From Desulfobacteraceae bacterium (GTDB lineage: Bacteria > Desulfobacterota > Desulfobacteria > Desulfobacterales > Desulfobacteraceae): a stretch of 20,006 bases of DNA. The position numbers were made by a program, and so were the translations under genes. Below the pieces are notes generated by a model that was given only the letters and a program-made list of their open reading frames with translations, was not told where the DNA came from and searched no databases. Positions 6,774-15,000 of this stretch are shown in pieces. Position 1 is the stretch's first letter. Each line of letters opens with the position of its first letter. Location of the stretch: positions 1-20,006 of the forward strand of contig PIVQ01000058.1 of assembly GCA_003354055.1 (NCBI GenBank), read 5' to 3'.

Positions 6774-7733
6774 ATGAAAATTTCTTTAATACAAGATGGT
6801 CAGGGCTCAAAAGTATCTGTTATCTCCCTTGACAGCAACGCATGGTATCGGGCCTCTGACATCCTACCGGAATCAGTATGTGGAGATGCCATTAAAATTC
6901 TTGCCGCCGTAAAAGCCGATCCCGGAACACTGGCAAGTGCTATCGCCTCCCAAGAGGACCTGCAGCAGATTGACATGTCCGATGCAAAAAAGGTGCTGCC
7001 CTTTCAACCCAGATCATACAGGGATTTCATGCTCTATGAAGAACATTGCATTGAGGCCTCCCGGGGATTTGTAAAAAAATACCTGCCCCGCCTGATGCCG
7101 GTTATCGAGGTTTATGAAAAACTCACAGGCAAACCTTTTCCCAAACTTAAACCTAAAAAGCGCTGGTATGAACATCCCATTTACTACCTGGGCAATCATC
7201 TAAATTTTATGACCGACGGGGATGAGATTTCCATCCCGTCCTACACCCGTGAACTGGATTACGAATTGGAACTTGGTGCGGTGATTTGTGCCCCTTTAAA
7301 AAATGCCACAGCGGAAGAGGCGGAAAAAGCCATAGGCGGTTTTGTGGTGTTCAATGATTTTTCAGCCAGAGATGTCCAGATGGATGAAATGGCCAGCGGC
7401 TTCGGCCCCATGAAGGCCAAAAACTTTGCCAATGCAATCTCCGACACCATTGTCACTGCCGATGAGATACTCCCGAAAATAAATGATCTAAAGGTTGCCG
7501 TCTCTGTTAACGGAGAAAAAATCGTTGAAAGCACCTCCCGGGGCATGCACTATTCCTTGGCCCAGGCCATTGCCTATGCATCCTGGGAGGAACAGCTTTA
7601 TCCAGGGGAGTTTTTCGGTTCCGGCACCATGCCCGGATGCTCGGGAATGGAAAACGGGTATCTTTTAAACTCCGGCGACAGCATCCGGTTAGAGATAACA
7701 GGAGTAGGGATACTGGAAAACAGGGTAAAATAA
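6774..7733 (+). CDS. Fumarylacetoacetate hydrolase (FAH) family protein
   Basis: This 319-residue cytoplasmic enzyme has an N-terminal domain (about 1-75) and a FAH catalytic fold (about 76-318). Metal ligands by family pattern are D84 in SYRDFMLYEEH, E164 and E166 in LDYELELGAV, and D195 in FNDFSARD. H91 sits seven residues after D84, the same spacing as the Asp126 and catalytic His133 of animal FAH as I recall it, which favours a hydrolase over a decarboxylase or isomerase. K214/K216 in GPMKAKNF and the loop GSGTMPGCSGMENG are also typical. The family cleaves C-C bonds of acylpyruvate or beta-diketone acids in aromatic degradation. No other aromatic-degradation gene is adjacent, so the substrate is unknown. 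Promoter and ribosome site are clear. Confidence 0.9.
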   Translation: MKISLIQDGQGSKVSVISLDSNAWYRASDILPESVCGDAIKILAAVKADPGTLASAIASQEDLQQIDMSDAKKVLPFQPRSYRDFMLYEEHCIEASRGFVKKYLPRLMPVIEVYEKLTGKPFPKLKPKKRWYEHPIYYLGNHLNFMTDGDEISIPSYTRELDYELELGAVICAPLKNATAEEAEKAIGGFVVFNDFSARDVQMDEMASGFGPMKAKNFANAISDTIVTADEILPKINDLKVAVSVNGEKIVESTSRGMHYSLAQAIAYASWEEQLYPGEFFGSGTMPGCSGMENGYLLNSGDSIRLEITGVGILENRVK

Positions 7734-7800
7734 AAGGTTCTCCGCCTTGCAAACAGGTAGTTCTTTATTTTCTAAATCCCAGTGATTATTATAGGCCCCA

Positions 7801-8853
7801 CTACATAAGCCCTCTTTCCTGAGCCATATTCATATATTGCTCAACCCTATTGCCAGGGACAGCATCGGGATCGTCTTTTTGAACAAGGCACACAGCATCA
7901 GATTCACATTGTGCCACACAAAGACCGCATCCGATACATCGTAAAAGGTTTACAACAGCACTTTCGTCTACCACTTTTATAGCAGCCATCTGGCAGATAT
8001 TCTCACAACACTGGCAGCCAGTGCAGTAATCTTCACTGACTTGAACATAAAAACTGGTGCAAGCCACTTTGGCAGGTTCATCCATGGTGTTGAGATTTTT
8101 TAACACCAGACAGCAGCACCCGCAACACATACAGATAACATCAGGGTTTTGCGAATTTGACGGCTGGAGAACAAGACCTTTTTCAATACCTTCACTCAGG
8201 ATATCCAGGGCCTGGTTCTGTGTAATGGAACGCCCTATCCCATTTTGTTCATAAAAAAAGGCCCCAGGCCCCAGGATCAGACATGTTTCCAAAGGCCTGT
8301 CGCAGCCATGCCCTGCCATAGCCTGCTCTTTTCTACAAATGCAGGGTGCCACCATAATTTTAGATTGTTCTTTTATGATCTGCTCCGCCACATTATAGGG
8401 CATGATGTTCATTTCTGCTGTAATGCTTTTTGAGACAGGAATTACTCTGAGCTGTTGGGTTTTCTGTTTGGACCAGGTCTTTTCCCACATCAGTGGGAGA
8501 TATTCATCCACATCACGAACCAGTTCTTCATCAATATTGTTCACATGAAATTCCCAGATTCCAAAAATAAAATTGGCTGCCATGTATAAATGATGTTTTT
8601 TGCCCACACGGCCGATCAATCCTTTTTTTGACATGGAATACAAAAGGGTTTCCATATCAGACGCATCTTTACCTATCCTTTTTGCGATGGCGGCTGCGGA
8701 CTCAGGAAACATGGTAAGAGATATGGCCGCTTTTGCCTCCTGTTCTGTAAACAATCGTTTTAGTATCCTGAGTTCAACACCAGAGTCCGTGGCAGGAAAC
8801 CCTGCAGGAAGATTATCAAGAAACCTGGCAAGTTGTTCGTAAATATCAATCAT
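7801..8853 (-). CDS. Winged-helix protein with cysteine clusters and two 4Fe-4S ferredoxin motifs
   Basis: This 350-residue soluble protein starts with a helical/winged-helix-like region (about 25-95: ESAAAIAKRIGKDASDMETL, then KKGLIGRVGKKHHLY). A middle region carries non-ferredoxin cysteines: C171/C173 in APCICRKEQ, C184, C191, and a CMCCGCCC run from 241. The C-terminus has two classical 4Fe-4S motifs: C277-x2-C280-x2-C283-x3-C287 and C306-x2-C309-x2-C312-x3-C316. Spare cysteines suggest at least one more metal or cluster site. Homologous proteins are common in strict anaerobes, usually annotated only as 4Fe-4S binding protein. A redox-sensing or electron-transfer role is possible; I do not know its function. 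It stands alone, convergent with the FAH gene (67-base gap) and divergent from the modF homologue. A short G-rich ribosome site (AAAGGGG) precedes the ATG. Confidence 0.85.
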   Translation of the reverse strand: MIDIYEQLARFLDNLPAGFPATDSGVELRILKRLFTEQEAKAAISLTMFPESAAAIAKRIGKDASDMETLLYSMSKKGLIGRVGKKHHLYMAANFIFGIWEFHVNNIDEELVRDVDEYLPLMWEKTWSKQKTQQLRVIPVSKSITAEMNIMPYNVAEQIIKEQSKIMVAPCICRKEQAMAGHGCDRPLETCLILGPGAFFYEQNGIGRSITQNQALDILSEGIEKGLVLQPSNSQNPDVICMCCGCCCLVLKNLNTMDEPAKVACTSFYVQVSEDYCTGCQCCENICQMAAIKVVDESAVVNLLRCIGCGLCVAQCESDAVCLVQKDDPDAVPGNRVEQYMNMAQERGLM

Positions 8854-8947
8854 CTTTTTCCCCTTTTTTTATTTAAAGGCTTACCAGTTCGCCGCTCCAT
8901 TTCCATCACCCATTTGGGGGATTTCACTGATTTTTCTTGTTTTTTTG

Positions 8948-8962
8948 TTCTTCAATGAAGAA
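8948..8962. promoter_or_regulatory. Perfect TTCTTC-AAT-GAAGAA palindrome
   Basis: A 6-base perfect inverted repeat with a 3-base centre lies in the divergent gap (8854-9110) between the iron-sulfur protein and the modF homologue. It is a candidate operator for either gene. No convincing -35/-10 pair was found in this gap on either strand. Confidence 0.3.
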
Positions 8963-9016
8963 ATAAAACCGTGTAACCAAATAGAAAAAGGGTTCACTAT
9001 GTTTACTGGTACCGGA

Positions 9017-9072
9017 AGACGCTTTTTGCCAAGTCATTAGGTATGACAGTCGGGATAGCGCCATCAGCGTCT
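9017..9072 (+). promoter_or_regulatory. Possible structured leader upstream of the modF homologue
   Basis: AGACGCT (9017-9023) can pair with AGCGTCT (9066-9072). This encloses a GTCAT/ATGAC hairpin (9033-9037 with 9043-9047) and the near-palindromic GATAGCGCCATC (9053-9064). A 13-codon open frame (8999-9040) with an AAGG site overlaps the 5' strand. The arrangement resembles a multi-branched mRNA leader, but I cannot match it to a known riboswitch class. Confidence 0.25.
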
Positions 9073-9110
9073 AACCTTTTTCCTTGCCACGCCAGACGGA
9101 AACTGCTTCA

Positions 9111-10511
9111 ATGCCTGCCATGAAAATAGAAAACTATATCTCCGACAAGTTAACCATAGACACGTTTGAAGCTGCCCCGGGCCAGGCCTGGTGCATTCTG
9201 GGCAGCAATCGCTCCGGGATTGACACCTTTTTAGAGCTGTTCTCTAAAAACAGCAGAACGGAATACAATACCGAATCAGGGCAGATACAATATCCCGCGA
9301 ATTACGGTATTTTTTCCTTTGCAAGTCAGCAGGATTTATTTGAACAGGAGCTGAGAAAGGATGATACTGATTTTCTGGACCGCATTGATCCGGGAACCCC
9401 TGCACAGAATTTTTTAAAATCTCCTGAAGACCATATGGAGCTTATCCGGGCCCTTACCATGGAAAAGGTTTTGGATCAGGGATACCGGCAATTGTCCACG
9501 GGTCAGTCCAGAAAACTGCTTCTACTTCGCCAAATCACCCGGGGAAAGAAATTTCTCATTATCCAGGCCCCGTATGAAGGTCTTGATGTTGCCGGGTGCA
9601 GAGAACTGGACAAGGCCCTGGTCCATTGCCGTGACTGCGGCATCCAACTGCTTATCACGGTTCATAATCCTGATGATATCCCATTCTGGGCCACCCATGT
9701 GGGCGTTCTGGACCGGGGTGCCATGGTATTGTCCGGCACCAGGGAAGAGGTGATTAAACAAGTTGACCAGATACCTGGGACAGCGGATTTTAAGGCATCT
9801 GTCCGGGACCTGAATATCAAGCAACGCACAACGCCCAGTCGTCGAGAACTGGTCCGGCTTGAAAAAGGAGCTGCCGGATACCAGGGAACCCTTGTATTCG
9901 AAGATATTGATCTGACCGTAAACGAGGGGGACCATACCCTGGTCACCGGCCCCAACGGCAGCGGAAAATCCACCCTCCTGCATGTCATAACAGGAGATCA
10001 TCCGGCCTGCTATCAAAACGATCTTAGGCTGTTCGGCATAAAACGGGGCACCGGGGAGTCCATCTGGGAGCTGAAACAGAAAATGGGTATTGTCAGCCCG
10101 GAGCTTCACAGAAACTATATTGTTCCGGGCAGTACGCTTGATTGTGTGCTGTCGGGACTTTTTGACTCCATCGGTCTATATACCACCCCAAGCCCTGAAG
10201 ACAGATCCAAGGGAATGGCATGGCTGGAACGCATCGGCCTTGTAAATGATGCCGGGACACCGTTTCGCACTCTTTCCTATGCAGATCAGCGTTTGGTACT
10301 CATTGCCAGAGCCCTGATAAAACTGCCGGATCTCCTCATTCTGGATGAGCCCACCCAGGGACTTGACCGGGCAAACCGGGGGGCGATTTTAGACTTTCTC
10401 GAACAGATGGCACAGGAGAAGTTGAGTACCATCCTCTATGTCAGTCACAGGCAGGATGAATTCAGAGATTTTTTTGTATCAAACCTGGATATGAGCAAGG
10501 CTGTTGGATAG
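9111..10511 (+). CDS. modF: ModF-like tandem ABC ATPase with one degenerate nucleotide site
   Basis: This protein of about 466 residues has two fused ABC ATPase domains and no membrane segment. The second half matches my recollection of E. coli ModF closely (TGDHPACYQNDLRLFG, SGLFDSIGLY, ARALIKLPDLLILDEP). NBD2 has an intact Walker A (GPNGSGKST, K286) and Walker B (LLILDEP, D412, E413) but a changed signature, LSYAD (388-392). NBD1 has an intact signature, LSTGQ (128-132), but a lost Walker A (GSNRSGID, 31-38, no Lys) and Walker B (IIQAP: Q152 and A153 replace Asp-Glu). ModF is linked to molybdate transport genes in enterobacteria, yet none is near here, so the symbol reflects homology only. 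The frame is open to a TTG at 9084; I prefer the ATG at 9111, although its ribosome site is weak. Confidence 0.85.
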   Translation: MPAMKIENYISDKLTIDTFEAAPGQAWCILGSNRSGIDTFLELFSKNSRTEYNTESGQIQYPANYGIFSFASQQDLFEQELRKDDTDFLDRIDPGTPAQNFLKSPEDHMELIRALTMEKVLDQGYRQLSTGQSRKLLLLRQITRGKKFLIIQAPYEGLDVAGCRELDKALVHCRDCGIQLLITVHNPDDIPFWATHVGVLDRGAMVLSGTREEVIKQVDQIPGTADFKASVRDLNIKQRTTPSRRELVRLEKGAAGYQGTLVFEDIDLTVNEGDHTLVTGPNGSGKSTLLHVITGDHPACYQNDLRLFGIKRGTGESIWELKQKMGIVSPELHRNYIVPGSTLDCVLSGLFDSIGLYTTPSPEDRSKGMAWLERIGLVNDAGTPFRTLSYADQRLVLIARALIKLPDLLILDEPTQGLDRANRGAILDFLEQMAQEKLSTILYVSHRQDEFRDFFVSNLDMSKAVG

Positions 10512-10542
10512 CCTCACCCGAAAGTTCAAATCCATTATTCCC

Positions 10543-11727
10543 TTATTGTTGCCGTTCTTTAAGACCGGTAAACAGGGGAAAAATTAAAAAGCCGGCCGCG
10601 CCGAAAACCACCCCTTTCCATCCCATGGCCTCATAACTGAAACCGGCCATGGTGATGCCTATCCATCCGCCGGCATAGTAGAACATCACATACAGGGCAT
10701 TGGCCCGACCCTGGCTGTGGGAAAGCTTGCCGTTAAGCAACCCTACTGCTGTGGCATGTATGGTAAAAAAACCTGCGCAAATACAGAGAAGCCCTGCAAT
10801 GATGGCCCATACCGCGGGGATCAGCAGCAGTCCCAATGCCAGTCCTAAAACCAGGCATCCCAGAATCATAGTGTTGCCTCCGCCGAATTTCTGAGAGATC
10901 CTGCCGGTCATAGGCCCTAAAAAGATACCAAGGATATAGACCAGATAGACCAGGGTGATCATTTCAGTGGAAAAGTTAAACGGCGGACCTGACAGCCTGT
11001 AGGGCAGATAGTTGAAAATCGGAGAAAACATGAGCAGACCGGCAGCCCCGCAGAAATACAGCGGGAAAAGATCTTTACGACATACCAATGCCCAGAACCC
11101 CTGGGATTGTTTGGATTCGCTTTTTTGTGATTCGGTATTTCCTGCCCCATCCAACGCCTTGGAAGTATCCTTGCCTTTAGGCAGGAGCACAACCGCCAGA
11201 ACTGTTGTAATTACAATCAGGGCGGAGGCAGAAACAAATGCGTACCGCCAATGGAGAGGCGGATGAATCCATCCTCCGAGCAGACGACCTCCCAATCCCC
11301 CCAATACGGTTGCAGCCACATAGGTTCCCATGACCACGGACAGTTTTTCCTGGGGAAGATTCTTGGCCAGCCAGGCTGCCAGGCTGGTGGTCAGGGCAGG
11401 TAAAAACAATCCTTGGACCAGGCGGGCTGCCACAAGGACGTTAAAATCATGGGTCGTAGCGCAGACAAGGCCGGCGGAAGCCACGAATAGTCCCCCCACG
11501 CAAAGAATGGGATGGATGGAGATCCGGTCCGACAGATATCCGAAAAAAAGATTGGACAGCACAATACCCAGGATGACAAAGGAGACCGTCAGGGAAACCC
11601 GGACCGTGGAGACCTGGAACTCCGCCTCAAGCACTGGCAGAATGGGCTGGGTGATATAAATATTGGTAAAGGCGGCCGTGACCAGGGCACAGACTGCCAT
11701 TTCCAGTTTGAAGGATTTCTTTTCCAT
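10543..11727 (-). CDS. Major facilitator superfamily (MFS) transporter
   Basis: This 394-residue inner-membrane protein has about twelve hydrophobic helices and a polar central loop (near KGKDTSKALDGAGNTESQ) between helices six and seven. Family marks are the TM2-3 loop NLFFGYLSDRISIHP (the G-x-L-a-D-r pattern) and TM5 GGLGGRLLGGWI, typical of drug or sugar-efflux type MFS proteins such as the YnfM group. The solute is unknown. The frame is open to a TTG at 11751, but I start at the ATG at 11725-11727, which gives MEKKSFKLEMAVCALVTAAF and places the first helix at the usual distance; no clear ribosome site supports either. It converges with the modF homologue (31-base gap) without a visible terminator. 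Confidence 0.9.
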   Translation of the reverse strand: MEKKSFKLEMAVCALVTAAFTNIYITQPILPVLEAEFQVSTVRVSLTVSFVILGIVLSNLFFGYLSDRISIHPILCVGGLFVASAGLVCATTHDFNVLVAARLVQGLFLPALTTSLAAWLAKNLPQEKLSVVMGTYVAATVLGGLGGRLLGGWIHPPLHWRYAFVSASALIVITTVLAVVLLPKGKDTSKALDGAGNTESQKSESKQSQGFWALVCRKDLFPLYFCGAAGLLMFSPIFNYLPYRLSGPPFNFSTEMITLVYLVYILGIFLGPMTGRISQKFGGGNTMILGCLVLGLALGLLLIPAVWAIIAGLLCICAGFFTIHATAVGLLNGKLSHSQGRANALYVMFYYAGGWIGITMAGFSYEAMGWKGVVFGAAGFLIFPLFTGLKERQQ

Positions 11728-11784
11728 GGATCTGATTAAATAAAACGGCAAGTTTTTTCAAGGAATTTTAGTGATTCATGGAAA

Positions 11785-11860
11785 AAACAATTGCTGAAAG
11801 CCCATCTGAGCCAGGATACGAATCTGACGTTCTGCGTTACGAAAATTCAAATCGCATCAG
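11785..11860 (+). pseudogene. Relic of a SAM methyltransferase gene with an internal in-frame deletion
   Basis: Bases 11785-11826 match 17167-17208 of the intact methyltransferase gene (about 85% identity by eye, no gaps). Bases 11824-11860 match 17887-17923 (about 80%). The two segments are fused at a shared CTG, so 681 bases (227 codons) are missing between them, keeping the frame. Translated in the gene frame the relic reads KQLLKAHLSQDTNL then TFCVTK, against KQLLNVHLSQDTDL (31-44) and TFCVTK (272-277) of the intact protein. The first 30 codons are not recognisable and the original stop is lost (TAA to CAA). It lies just upstream of the hybrid kinase and is too short to be functional. Confidence 0.75.
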
Positions 11861-11921
11861 ACACTTTGCCGACAGGCGAACTTGATATTTCCGTCTAAAT
11901 TATGGAATTTTTATACTATTG

Positions 11922-11950
11922 TTGACAACAAATACGAGTTTTTGTTAATT
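11922..11950 (+). promoter_or_regulatory. Candidate promoter of the hybrid kinase / HD-GYP operon
   Basis: A perfect TTGACA (11922-11927) is followed after 17 bases by TTAATT (11945-11950), a poor -10. The surrounding stretch is strongly A+T-rich. The leader to the ATG at 12028 would be about 70 bases. The remaining bases of the 300-base gap 11728-12027 hold only the methyltransferase relic. Confidence 0.3.
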
Positions 11951-12027
11951 ATTTCTTTACATCCCGATTGTTTTAGCCAAAGATTATGCATACTTGAATT
12001 ACATCTTGCGAACAGGTGGTTAAAGAT

Positions 12028-15000
12028 ATGAACCTGAATAAAAGAATCACAGGCGGTATTTTCCTGGTCGTTATTATTTTCACCCTCTGTCAGGGGTTTG
12101 TCATGTATTCCATCATCTCATCAACAGGTGAAAGGGAGATACAGACCATGAACAAGGATGAAATGAATAAAACCAAGCAAGAGTTGAAAAATTATGTTGA
12201 TATCGCATACAATATTGTTGAGTCCAACTATGAAAACAGCCATGATAAAAAATGGCTGCAAAAGGAATATGGTCTTCATCTCAGCAAGATCATCGATATA
12301 ACCGAATCAATTATTAAAGAGCATATCGCCCTGGTCTCAGAGGGCAAAATAAACAGGGACAAAGCCCAGCAGAGAGTCTTGCATACCATCAGTCAACTTC
12401 GCTATGATGCAGACACAGGCTACGTATGGATAAATAAGACGGGACAGGCGTTTTCCAGAATTCTCATTGAACCTCAATCAGATAAATTATCCGATGGAAT
12501 TCCAAGCGAAATGGGGATGGGTTATGTATGGGTAAATGATATGGGCAAGCCTTATCCGAAAATGCTCATGCATCCGACGATTCCGTCTCTTGATGGAACA
12601 ATTCTTGACGATAAAAAATTCAACTGTGCTCTGGGCATAAAAAAAAATCTCTTTGTTGCCATGGTTGACGTCGTGGAAAAAGGAGGCGACGGTTTTGTTG
12701 ATTATGTATGGCCCAAGCCTACGAGTGAAGGACTTACCAAAGAGATGCCAAAACTTTCCTATGTTCGCATCATCCCCGAGTGGAACTGGGTAATCGGAAC
12801 AGGTATTTATGTTGATGACGCGTTGGAAAAAGCAATAGAAAACTCTAAACAGGATCTCAGAAAAATGCGCTACGGGGACGGGGAGGGGTATTTCTGGATT
12901 AATGATAAAGGTTCGCCTTATCCTGTAATGGTGATGCACCCTACAATGCCGGGACTGGATGGGAAAGTGATGGACGATCCAAAATTTAACGTTGCACTTG
13001 GACAACCCAGACATCTGTTTAAAGCCATTATAAAAGCAGCAAAATCAGATGGCGGCGGTTTTGTTAATTATATCTGGCCTAAACCCACGAAGGAAGGACT
13101 CACCTCAGAAGAGCCCAAGCTTTCCTATGTACGGACATTTGAACCCTTTGGCTGGATAATCGGTACCGGTGTCTACATTGATTCCATTGACCGTATGATT
13201 AAAGACAAAATCAAGACAATAAAGTCTACCAATTATTATCTGCTATTGACGATTCTTTCAGTTGCGACGGTTCTTTTTCTCTTTCTTACCATTGCAAGCT
13301 ATTTTCTAATTGATCGTCTGTTTATCCGGAAGATCAACCAGGCAAACGATGATCTTCAATTAAAAATCGATGAGAAAAAGAAAACGGAAAAGGAATTAAT
13401 CATTGCCAGAAAGCACTCTGAAGTTGCCAATTTAGCCAAAAGTGAATTTCTTGCCAATATGAGTCATGAAATCCGTACGCCGTTGAATGCGGTTGTCGGA
13501 TTGGCTCATCTGCTCACGCAGACGGACCTGAACGTTCAGCAAGAGGATTATCTGTCCAAAATTACCCTGTCAGCGGATAATCTTCTCTCCATTATCAATG
13601 ATATCCTCGATATATCCAAGATAGAAGCGGGCAAATTGGAGCTGGAAACCGTTCAATTCAGCCTCCGTTCAGACATTCTCCAGAATGTGACCCAGGTTGT
13701 GGGGTTGCATGCTGCTGAAAAAGGATTGGAGGTGATGCTGGATATGGCCCCCGACCTTCCGGACCAGTTGGTGGGTGATCCGGTCCGATTAAGGCAGATT
13801 CTTATCAATTTGATAAACAATGCAGTAAAGTTTACAGAGCAGGGTGAGGTTACCCTTATTATACGCAAACTGGACTCCCCAAACGGTGAATTGCTCTATA
13901 GATTCGATATCCGGGATACAGGAATCGGAATGACCCAAGAACAACTCTCCGGACTTTTCAAGGCTTTTTCCCAGGCAGATGCATCAACAACACGCAAATT
14001 CGGAGGAACCGGTCTGGGTCTTGCCATTTCAAAAACACTTGCAGAAATGATGGGCGGAGAAATCGGGGCATCCTCTGTTCACGGAAAAGGGTCGACTTTC
14101 TGGTTTACGGCTGGATTCACAACGGATTCTGAAACGGTAGATACCGAACAGCCGACCTTGGCCGACGATATTAGGGAACTTAAGGTTTTAGTCGTGGATG
14201 ACAACGGGACGGCCAGGGCCATACTCTCAAGGCAACTTGAGCATTTCGGCTATACAGTGACTGAGGCCAAAAGTGGTGAAGAGGCCATCCGCCGCCTCGA
14301 TGAATCTCATGATTCAGCCTTTGACCTGATTCTTCTAGACTGGATAATGCCTGGAATTGACGGGGTTGAGACAGCCCGGCATATCCGTGGAATGGACTTA
14401 AAAAGACCTCCTGCGATCATAATGCTTACGGCCTATGATAAAAAAGAGGTCTCGGATAAGCTGCAGGGGCTTGAGATAAAAGAGGTTCTCTCAAAACCTA
14501 TCTTCCTATCCGATCTGCTGAATGCCATCTTGTCCTCCTTTGGAAAGGCTGTTTCCAGGTGTAAAAGGGAAGGCGAAACAATTACGGGCCATGTTCAGGG
14601 CGCCCGGATTCTGCTTGTGGAAGATAATCATATCAACCAGCTAGTTGCTCAGAAGATTTTAGAGAAAGCGGGGAGTGTCGTTACAATTGCCCAAGATGGA
14701 AGAGAGGGTATCGAGAAGTTGATCCTGAAAGCTCGGTCCCAAACGCCCTTTGATGTAGTGCTCATGGACATTCAGATGCCTGTAATGGATGGGTATACCG
14801 CATCTAAAGAGATCCGCAAACTTCCTGATTTCAAAAAACTGCCGATCATTGCCATGACTGCCAACGCCTTTGCACGTGATCGAAAAAAAGCGTTAGATGC
14901 CGGCATGAATGATCATGTCGCAAAGCCAATCAATGTTAAAGAACTATTTAAAGTCCTTGGAGAATGGGTTCATATTCCCAAAGAAAGACAAAAGTATCAT

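Noticed and set aside
7734..7800. AAGG/CCTT hairpin after the FAH gene as a terminator
   Set aside because: The stem has only four pairs and no T-run follows it.
9084..9110. TTG start for the modF homologue
   Set aside because: No ribosome site precedes the TTG and the added nine residues have no counterpart in ModF; the ATG at 9111 is more economical, though not proven.
9522..10109. 195-codon minus-strand frame across the modF homologue
   Set aside because: It lies entirely within a conserved ABC ATPase gene and has no family features.
11728..11751. TTG start for the MFS transporter
   Set aside because: It adds eight residues with no ribosome site; the ATG at 11727 starts at a typical distance from the first helix.
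11779..11886. 35-codon ATG frame over the methyltransferase relic
   Set aside because: It is out of frame with the methyltransferase homology, has no ribosome site, and is explained by the relic.
12016..12027. GTG start for the hybrid kinase
   Set aside because: The GTG overlaps the AGGTGG ribosome site that serves the ATG at 12028.
12487..13014. 175-codon minus-strand frame inside the hybrid kinase
   Set aside because: It is the complement of the duplicated Cache region; its apparent internal repeats only mirror that duplication.
12520..13200. Repeat unit considered as a possible mobile or CRISPR-like repeat
   Set aside because: It is a protein-coding Cache duplication with period 122 codons, not a short spaced DNA repeat.
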